Shown here: positions 28,241 to 34,557 of the stretch, piece by piece
Position numbering within the stretch: position 1 is the stretch's first letter
How the letters are laid out: each line of letters starts with the position of its first letter
NCBI GenBank assembly: GCA_004555175.1
Contig: SFJE01000022.1
Span: forward strand, 1-34,557
Length of the DNA stretch: 34,557 bases
Reading direction: 5' to 3'
From: Lentisphaeraceae bacterium
GTDB lineage: Bacteria; Verrucomicrobiota; Kiritimatiellia; RFP12; DVOR01
Position numbers and translations under genes: made by a program
Notes under the pieces: model-generated
Seen by the model: only the letters and a program-made list of their open reading frames with translations
Database searches by the model: none
Told to the model about the DNA's origin: nothing

Positions 28241-28998
28241 GCCAGCAGCTCCGGGAGCAGTTCGGGTCGGCGCATTAACGCTTCACCAATAAGGAAGCGG
28301 CGGGCGCCGACCTGCGCCATATCCGCGCGGGAGGTGATGGCGCTTTCGGCCACGGCGATGCACGGCTCGGGGATTTGCGCGAGCAGGGCGCGCACGCCAG
28401 AGAGGTCGGTGGCGAAGGTGCGCAGGTTGCGGGCATTGACGCCAATCACGCGCAGCCCCAGCGCCACCAACCGCGCCACCTCTTCGGCATCGTGCGCCTC
28501 GGCCAAGACATCCAGCCCCAGCGCGTGCGCCTCGCCCGCGAGGTCGGCGAGCTGCGCATCGGGGAGCATCGCGGCAATGAAGAGCACGGCATCGGCCCCG
28601 GCCGCGCGCGCCTCCAACAGCTGATAGGGGTCAAAGAGGAAGTCCTTGCGCAGGAGGGGGAGCTCAACGGCGGCGCGGGCGCGGCGCAGATTCTCGAGCG
28701 AACCCAGGAAGAAGCGCTCCTCGGTGAGGATGGAGCAGGCCGCTGCGCCATGGGCCTCGTAGGCGCGGACGATGCGCTCGAGGTCGAAGTCCGGCGCAAT
28801 GAGCCCCTTGGAGGGCGAGGCCTTCTTCGCCTCAGCGATAATCCGCACGCCAGGTTCGGCCAGGGCGCGGGCGAAGCCGCGCGTGGGCGGCAGGTCGCGG
28901 CACTGGGCTCGCAGTTCGCGCTCGGGGGTCACCGCCTTAGCGGCCACGAGGCTCTCGCGTTTAGCCGCCACAATCCGTTGCAGAATATCAGGCACCAC
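28237..28998 (-). CDS. trpC: indole-3-glycerol phosphate synthase
   Basis: A 253-aa TIM barrel that closes the ring to indole-3-glycerol phosphate. Key motifs: Glu56 and Lys58 in AEAKKASPSKG, the catalytic Lys in LRKDFLFDPYQ, GVNARNLRTF and AESAI. The frame opens with two GTG codons (28998 and 28995); which one is used is unclear, but both follow an AGATGAG sequence within the trpD end. It overlaps trpD by 11 bases and trpF by four. TrpC and TrpF are separate proteins here, unlike the E. coli fusion. Confidence 0.95.
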   Translation of the reverse strand: MVPDILQRIVAAKRESLVAAKAVTPERELRAQCRDLPPTRGFARALAEPGVRIIAEAKKASPSKGLIAPDFDLERIVRAYEAHGAAACSILTEERFFLGSLENLRRARAAVELPLLRKDFLFDPYQLLEARAAGADAVLFIAAMLPDAQLADLAGEAHALGLDVLAEAHDAEEVARLVALGLRVIGVNARNLRTFATDLSGVRALLAQIPEPCIAVAESAITSRADMAQVGARRFLIGEALMRRPELLPELLA

Positions 28999-30007
28999 GG
29001 CTCATCTCCACCAACGCGTTTAACTTCCCGAGCGCGGCGCCCGAATCAATCGCTTCGCCTGCCAAACGATAGCCCTCGGCCAACGACTCCGCGCGGCCGG
29101 AGATGTAGATGGCCGCCCCGGCATTGAGGGCCACGACCGCCCGCGCGCCGCCGCGCTCGCGTCCTTTTAGGATGGCCCGAAGGACCTGGGCATTCTCGGC
29201 GGGGGTGCCGCCGCGCAGGTCGCTCGCCGGATAACGTTGGCCCAGGAGAAGCTCGGGATAGAGCTCGTAGGTGCGCAGGTTACCTTCGCGGTCAAGCTCG
29301 GTGATGCGCGTGGCGGCGGTGACGGTGAGCTCATCGAGTCCATCCTGGCCGTGAACAACGAGCACCCGGCGCATCCCCAAATCCTGCAACGCCCCGGCCA
29401 TCAGCTCGGTATCGGCCGCGTTGTAGACCCCGATGACCGCCGCCGAGGCGTGGGCCGGATTGACCAGCGGCCCGAGGAGATTGAAGAGCGTGCGCGTGCC
29501 TAGCGCCCGGCGCACCGGCCCCACCTTGGCGAAGGCCGGGTGGAGCTTCTGGGCAAAGAGGAAGCCAATCCCAATCTCGCCAATCGCCCGCTCCATCACC
29601 GAGGGCGCGCAATCGAGGTTGAAGCCGCAGGCGGCCAGCACATCGGCCGCGCCGGACTTGCCGCTGACCGCGCGGTTGCCGTGCTTGGCCATCGGCACGC
29701 CCGCGCCGGCGGCCACGAAGGCGGCGGTGGTGGAGATGTTAAAGCTTGCCCCGCCATCGCCCCCGGTGCCGACCATATCGACCACCGGCTGGAGCCCGGT
29801 ATCGATCGGCACGGCGTGGCGCAAGAGGAAGCGCGCGGCCCCGGTGAGCTCGCTACGCGCCACGCCCTTCATCCGCACCGCCACCAGAAAGCCGCCGAAG
29901 GCCACCGGGTCGACCTTCCCCTCGAGCAGCTCTTCGAGCAGGGCGCTCATCGTCTCTTCGGGCAGGTCCTGGCGCTCCAGGACGGCGTTAAAGGCTTCCT
30001 TAAACAT
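28988..30007 (-). CDS. trpD: anthranilate phosphoribosyltransferase
   Basis: A 339-aa enzyme that adds phosphoribosyl to anthranilate. It has the PRPP-binding GTGGDG (80-85), followed by SFNIST, and KHGNRAVSGKSGAADVLAACG. Length is normal for stand-alone TrpD. Its ATG lies eight bases inside the end of trpG, with GGAG upstream. Confidence 0.96.
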   Translation of the reverse strand: MFKEAFNAVLERQDLPEETMSALLEELLEGKVDPVAFGGFLVAVRMKGVARSELTGAARFLLRHAVPIDTGLQPVVDMVGTGGDGGASFNISTTAAFVAAGAGVPMAKHGNRAVSGKSGAADVLAACGFNLDCAPSVMERAIGEIGIGFLFAQKLHPAFAKVGPVRRALGTRTLFNLLGPLVNPAHASAAVIGVYNAADTELMAGALQDLGMRRVLVVHGQDGLDELTVTAATRITELDREGNLRTYELYPELLLGQRYPASDLRGGTPAENAQVLRAILKGRERGGARAVVALNAGAAIYISGRAESLAEGYRLAGEAIDSGAALGKLNALVEMSRGA

Positions 30008-30578
30008 GGCGGCAGCTCCGGACGAAGTTGGCGAGCTGGAGCTTGCCGGCCTCGGTGAGGATGGACTCGGGGTGGTACTGGATGCCCTCGATAGGCAGCT
30101 CGCGGTGGCGAATGCCCATCACCTCGCCATCGGCCGTGCGGGCGGTCACCTCCAAACACGCGGGGATGGAGGCGGCCTCGAGCGCCAGCGAGTGGTAACG
30201 CACGGCGCGGAAGGGATTGGGCACCCCCTCAAAGACGCCGCGCCCATCGTGCTCGACTTCCGAGATCTTGCCGTGCATTACCGTCTTGGCGTGGACCACC
30301 CGCGCGCCGAAGACGTGGCCAATGGCTTGGTGGCCCAGGCAGACGCCGAACATCGGCACGCGCGCTTCGGCCCCGGCGCGCACCAAATCGCAGAGCACCC
30401 CGGCGCGCTCGGGCGAGGAGGGTCCGGGCGAGAGGAGGATCCCATCGGGCTGGAGGGCGAGGACCTCGGCGGGGGTCACCTCGCGATTGCGGCGGATGGT
30501 CACCTCGGCGCCCAGGGCGTAGAGGAGGTGGACGAGGTTGTAGGTGAAGGAGTCGTAGTTGTCCAGAACGAAGATCAT
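30000..30578 (-). CDS. trpG: anthranilate synthase component II (glutamine amidotransferase)
   Basis: A 192-aa class I amidotransferase that feeds ammonia to TrpE. The triad is Cys80 in FGVCLGHQA and His169/Glu171 in QYHPES; the oxyanion loop is SPGPSSP. AAAGGAG stands eight bases before the ATG. It could also serve PabB for folate, but its place between trpE and trpD argues for tryptophan. Confidence 0.96.
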   Translation of the reverse strand: MIFVLDNYDSFTYNLVHLLYALGAEVTIRRNREVTPAEVLALQPDGILLSPGPSSPERAGVLCDLVRAGAEARVPMFGVCLGHQAIGHVFGARVVHAKTVMHGKISEVEHDGRGVFEGVPNPFRAVRYHSLALEAASIPACLEVTARTADGEVMGIRHRELPIEGIQYHPESILTEAGKLQLANFVRSCRHV

Positions 30579-30596
30579 GGCGTGTTCTCCTTTCGC

Positions 30597-32081
30597 TTAG
30601 CGCAACTCGAAGCCCTTGGCGGCCAGGCGGATCGATTGGAAGATGGCCGAGGCCTTGTTAATCGTCTCCTCATACTCCTTCTCGGGGATTGAATCGTGGA
30701 CAATCCCCGCGCCGGCCTGGACGGTCAAGCGGCGGCCCTTGAGCAGAAGGGTGCGGATGGTGATGGCCAAATCCATATTCCCGGTGTTAGAGAAGTAACC
30801 CACGGCCCCGCCATAGACCCCGCGCGCCTCGGGCTCGAGTTCGTGGATGAGCTCCATCGCGCGAATCTTGGGCGCGCCGCTGAGGGTGCCGGCCGGGAAG
30901 GTGGTGCGTAGCAGGTCGAAGGCGTCGTAGCCCTCGGCCAAGAGCGCGTGCACATCGCTGACCAAGTGCATCACGTGCGAGTAGCGCTCGATGTGCATAA
31001 AGTCCTCCACGTGGACGCTGCCCGGGACGGCCGTCCGCCCCAGGTCGTTGCGCCCGAGGTCCACCAGCATGAGGTGCTCGGCGCGCTCCTTGGCATCCGA
31101 GAGCAGCTCGTCGGCCGCCGCGCAATCCTGCGCCGGGGTGAGGCCGCGCTTCCGGGTGCCGGCAATCGGGCGGACCGTGCTGCGGCCCTTCTCCAGGCGC
31201 ACCATCGTCTCGGGCGAGGAGCCCACCAGCACCAAGTCCCCGCGCTTGAAGAAGAAGGTGTAGGGCGAGGGATTGACCGAACGCAGGGCGCGGTAGAGCT
31301 GCACGGGCGCAATCTCCACCTCCGCGCCAAAGCACTGCGAGAGCACCACCTGAATGCACTCCCCATCGCGGATCGCCTGCTTGGCCTTGTCGACCATCGC
31401 GCAGTAACTCTCCTTATCCATATTTCCGCGTAGGCGCGGCGGCTCGGCCTCCGGCGAGGGCTCGGGCAACATCGGCCGCGGCTGATAGAAGGGCGCCTTC
31501 AGTGCCTCCAACCGCGCTAACCCCGCCTCGTAGGCCGCCCGCGGCGAGGCGTAGGCCGTGGGGTCTACCACCGCCACCGCCATCAAGGTGTGGCGCTGAT
31601 TATCGAAGATAAGCATATCATCGACCAGCAGGAAGAGCGCGTCGGGCGTGGCACTCGCCGTCTTGGGCGCAGGCAACGCCTCGAAGGTGTTCACCATCTC
31701 GTAGCCCACATAACCCACCGCGCCCCCAAAGAGCGGCGGCAGCTCCTCGCACGCCACCGGCGCCTTGCCCAGCAGCCCCTTGAGCGCGTCCATTGGCGTC
31801 AGACGGTGCGCCAGCGGACGCTTCCCCGCCGCGTCCTCTACATACGCCTTCCCCCCCTCAACTGTAAAGACCCCCCGCGCCGAAAAGCCCATAAAGGAGT
31901 AGCGGCTGAACTTTCCGCCCTGCCCGCAGCTCTCGAGCAGAAAGACCTCTTCCCGATCCGCCACCCGCGCGAGTGCACTCACCGGCGTCTCCAAATCCGC
32001 CAGCGTCTCATCCACCAGCGGAATCGGCCGCCCTTGCGCGCACAGCGCCGAAAACCGCTCAAATGCCATCACTTGCTTCAT
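30597..32081 (-). CDS. trpE: anthranilate synthase component I
   Basis: A 494-aa chorismate-using enzyme, first of the pathway. The tryptophan feedback site LLES is at 48-51, and NPSPYTFFF together with IAGTRKRG and the C-terminal GAGIVHDSIPEKEYEE mark the catalytic domain and TrpE identity. First gene of the operon, 18 bp from trpG, translated after a leader with an attenuator. AGGG precedes the ATG at a slightly long distance. Confidence 0.97.
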   Translation of the reverse strand: MKQVMAFERFSALCAQGRPIPLVDETLADLETPVSALARVADREEVFLLESCGQGGKFSRYSFMGFSARGVFTVEGGKAYVEDAAGKRPLAHRLTPMDALKGLLGKAPVACEELPPLFGGAVGYVGYEMVNTFEALPAPKTASATPDALFLLVDDMLIFDNQRHTLMAVAVVDPTAYASPRAAYEAGLARLEALKAPFYQPRPMLPEPSPEAEPPRLRGNMDKESYCAMVDKAKQAIRDGECIQVVLSQCFGAEVEIAPVQLYRALRSVNPSPYTFFFKRGDLVLVGSSPETMVRLEKGRSTVRPIAGTRKRGLTPAQDCAAADELLSDAKERAEHLMLVDLGRNDLGRTAVPGSVHVEDFMHIERYSHVMHLVSDVHALLAEGYDAFDLLRTTFPAGTLSGAPKIRAMELIHELEPEARGVYGGAVGYFSNTGNMDLAITIRTLLLKGRRLTVQAGAGIVHDSIPEKEYEETINKASAIFQSIRLAAKGFELR

Positions 32082-32098
32082 AACCTATGCCCTACTAA

Positions 32099-32143
32099 AC
32101 AAAAAAAACGCCTCCAGAAGTCCTGTCACTTCCCGGAGACGTT
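32099..32143 (-). terminator. second terminator in the trp leader
   Basis: On the minus strand AACGTCTCCGGGAAGT and ACTTCTGGAGGCGTT pair, with minor mismatches, around a loop of about six nt, followed by eight or more T residues. It stands only 18 bases before the trpE ATG, after the attenuator terminator. Confidence 0.85.
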
Positions 32144-32153
32144 GCGTAATTCC

Positions 32154-32247
32154 AAAAACAAAAACGGCGACCCGCTCTCACGCTGGACCGCCGTCACTTC
32201 CTGCTCGTGCTTAATGCGCAAACTGTTCCGGCGAGTTCACTCGCCAG
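32154..32247 (-). promoter_or_regulatory. trp attenuator (segments 1-4)
   Basis: Reading the minus strand: segment 1 CTGGCGAG (32240-32247, including the second Trp codon), segment 2 CTCGCCGG (32228-32235), segment 3 ACGGCG (32189-32194) and segment 4 CGCCGT (within 32164-32170) followed by TTTTTGTTTTT. Segments 1 and 2 form an 8-bp stem with a TGAA loop; segments 3 and 4 form a terminator; segments 2 and 3 can pair through CGCCG/CGGCG. A ribosome stalled on the Trp codons would cover segment 1, free segment 2 and prevent the terminator, as in the E. coli trp leader. The 2:3 pairing is short, about five pairs. Confidence 0.75.
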
Positions 32248-32288
32248 AGCCATCGACCAAAGGCCACATTGCACATACACTTCTGCAT
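32211..32288 (-). CDS. trpL: trp operon leader peptide
   Basis: A 25-codon frame (ATG at 32288, or an in-frame ATG at 32276 giving 21 codons) with Trp codons at positions 13 and 15 in the context GRWLWR. The second Trp codon lies within segment 1 of the attenuator. The first ATG is only a few bases from the expected transcription start, so either near-leaderless initiation or use of the second ATG, which has AGAAG upstream, must be assumed. Its role is to sense charged tRNA-Trp by ribosome stalling. Confidence 0.7.
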   Translation of the reverse strand: MQKCMCNVAFGRWLWRVNSPEQFAH

Positions 32289-32298
32289 AACGGCGCGT

Positions 32299-32327
32299 AG
32301 AATAGCACCACCCACCCCCGCCGTCAA
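32299..32327 (-). promoter_or_regulatory. trp operon promoter
   Basis: On the minus strand: TTGACG, a spacer of exactly 17 bp and TGC-TATTCT (extended -10 at 32299-32304). Transcription should start near 32292. No clear TrpR-type operator was seen. Confidence 0.85.
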
Positions 32328-32370
32328 GGCTTTTTTGAACCCTTATCTCAGAAGTTTCCGGAACAAAGGT

Positions 32371-32599
32371 GACCTAGGGCCTACCTCGCCTCGACCTAGG
32401 GCCTACCTCGTCTCGCCCTAGGGCCTACCTCGTCTCGCCCTAGGGCCTACCTCGTCTCGCCCTAGGGCCTACCTCGTCTTGACCTAGGCCCTACCTCGCC
32501 TCGACCTAGGCCCTACCTCGCCTCGACCTGGGCCCTACCTCGTCTCGACCTAGGGCCTACCTCGCCTCGACCTAGGGCCTACCTCGTCTTGACCTAGGG
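32371..32599. repeat. ten 22-bp tandem repeats with CCTAGGSCCTACC core
   Basis: Ten head-to-tail units of exactly 22 bp (32371-32590) and a partial eleventh (GACCTAGGG, 32591-32599). The unit is G(A/C)CCTAGG(G/C)CCTACCTCG(C/T)CT(C/T). Differences occur at fixed places only. In nine of ten units TAGG-S-CCTA forms a 9-bp dyad whose central base is G in units 1-5, 9 and 10 and C in units 6 and 7; unit 8 has TGGG in the left half. The array is non-coding, between the trp promoter and the rRNA promoter. There are no spacers, so it is not CRISPR. Confidence 0.95.
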
Positions 32600-32830
32600 A
32601 CAAGGGTGCCATAGTCCCGCGGATTGACATCACGGCCGACTTCACGGGGAATGAGGATGCACTCTCGATGGGGTATCTGGCGCGTTGCGTACCGGCTTGG
32701 TTCTCGCAAACATTGGCCTGGAAGGGCAGTGCGTGGTGGCAGGGGAAGGCCGCGTTTCGGCCGAGATCGTGGTTTCCCTTGCGTGTATTTCGCGTAAGGT
32801 GTTGGTTTTGCTGTGGGTTGTGCGGGGACG
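32600..32830. other. intergenic stretch before the rRNA promoter, no gene seen
   Basis: Open frames on both strands here have no recognisable content, no good RBS and odd composition. I see no promoter with a proper -10, no tRNA and no strong hairpin. It may be spacer or contain upstream elements of the rRNA promoter. Confidence 0.4.
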
Positions 32831-32884
32831 TGAAAAAAGTTGAAAAAAGTGCTTGCATTCTTTCTCGGTTTGTGCAACTATATG
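32831..32884 (+). promoter_or_regulatory. 16S rRNA promoter with repeated A-tract UP element
   Basis: TGAAAAAAGT occurs twice in a row (32831-32850), one helix turn apart, directly before TTGCAT (-35, 32853-32858). GAAAAAAGTGCTTGCATT is identical to the block at the tRNA-Asp promoter. The -10 is less clear: TATATG at 32879-32884 would need a 20-bp spacer, ACTATA at 32877 an 18-bp one. Confidence 0.7.
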
Positions 32885-32937
32885 CCCCGTTTTCGCGCCA
32901 CGGTGCAAGTCACACGGCGAGCAACGGGGGAAACGTT

Positions 32938-32952
32938 GATCTTTGGTAATTG
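32938..32952 (+). promoter_or_regulatory. boxA-like antitermination site
   Basis: TGATCTTTGGTAATT matches the rRNA boxA (TGCTCTTTAACAATT) at 11 of 15 positions and lies in the leader about 130 bases before the 16S gene, where NusB/NusE binding is expected. Confidence 0.5.
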
Positions 32953-33036
32953 AAGAATCGCTCAACAATCCCGGAAGGGTCTTGACCCGGAAGGGATGTG
33001 ACAGTAGAAAGCTTGTGCCAGGCAACATCAATTGGC

Positions 33037-33054
33037 AGCTTCACCCGTGAAGCT
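33037..33054 (+). other. leader hairpin before 16S
   Basis: AGCTTCA and TGAAGCT pair around CCCG. It lies about 28 bases before the mature 5' end. It may help leader folding or processing; the long RNase III stem cannot be checked because the 3' spacer is outside the window. Confidence 0.4.
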
Positions 33055-33081
33055 AGCCGCGATAAGTGCTCACGCATTTAT

Positions 33082-34535
<1,454 letters not shown>

Positions 34536-34557
34536 TTCTAAGGAGCCGCCCTCCAGC

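Noticed and set aside
28237..28998. trpC-trpF fusion as in E. coli
   Set aside because: Each has its own start and stop; they overlap by ATGA only.
32371..32599. Tandem repeats as a CRISPR array
   Set aside because: The units follow each other without unique spacers, and no cas gene is near.
32642..33031. Minus-strand frames of about 100-130 codons before the rRNA promoter
   Set aside because: They run through the rRNA promoter, have no family resemblance and no credible RBS.

Overview
The window looks like a chromosomal piece of a GC-rich bacterium of the PVC group, most likely Kiritimatiellota or a close relative (Verrucomicrobia/Lentisphaerae side). The grounds are the 16S rRNA gene at the right end, which reads GGAGGCTGCAGTCGAGGATCATTC-like (GCTGCAG where most bacteria have GCAGCAG), a very large secreted LamG/lamin-tail/CotH protein, a SecA with a long internal insertion, and Ala/Pro-rich proteins. 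The phylum call is inference from memory of these signatures; no tree or search could be run.

Layout. 1-278: intergenic repeats. 279-7849 (minus): a four-gene operon secA > VWA membrane protein > M20 peptidase > RlmD/TrmA-type rRNA methyltransferase, driven by an extended -10 promoter just upstream of secA. 7850-8461: a 612-bp divergent region unusually full of structure (22-bp direct/inverted repeats, a perfect 28-bp palindrome, and a long hairpin that covers the ribosome binding site of the next gene). 8462-11009 (plus): GtrA-like protein overlapping a two-part glycosyltransferase (GT2 domain plus polytopic membrane domain). 11088-13757 (plus): phosphomannomutase/phosphoglucomutase and a galactokinase-family gene, both sugar-activation genes that fit the glycosyltransferase next door. 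13845-16373 (minus): clpB, with a perfect sigma-54-type -24/-12 match upstream and a helically phased TGCCA array. 16712-21892 (plus): a 1726-aa secreted CotH/LamG/lamin-tail protein. 22003-22184: two identical tRNA-Asp genes. 22366-25583: metE and metF (methionine synthesis), separated by a terminator. 25712-32081 (minus): complete trp operon trpE-G-D-C-F-B-A, with tight overlaps, preceded by a readable attenuator with a Trp-x-Trp leader peptide. 32371-32599: ten 22-bp tandem repeats. 32831-34535: rRNA promoter, leader and a 16S rRNA gene that seems to lack about 90 nt in V1-V2.

Promoters visible on both strands share one style: a TTGC(A/C)T-like -35, a 17-bp spacer and an extended -10 of TGCTATACT type. 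The tRNA and rRNA promoters share an 18-bp identical block. Almost every sizeable intergenic gap carries a repeat: two gaps (after the mutase gene and after metF) are bordered by inverted arms built from GTCGACAGT/TTGACAG words.

No mobile element, CRISPR array, toxin-antitoxin pair or phage gene was recognised. The most promising unexplained items are the non-coding ones: the 22-bp array before the rRNA operon, the structured leader of the glycosyltransferase operon, the TGCCA array/sigma-54 promoter at clpB, and the apparent 16S deletion.
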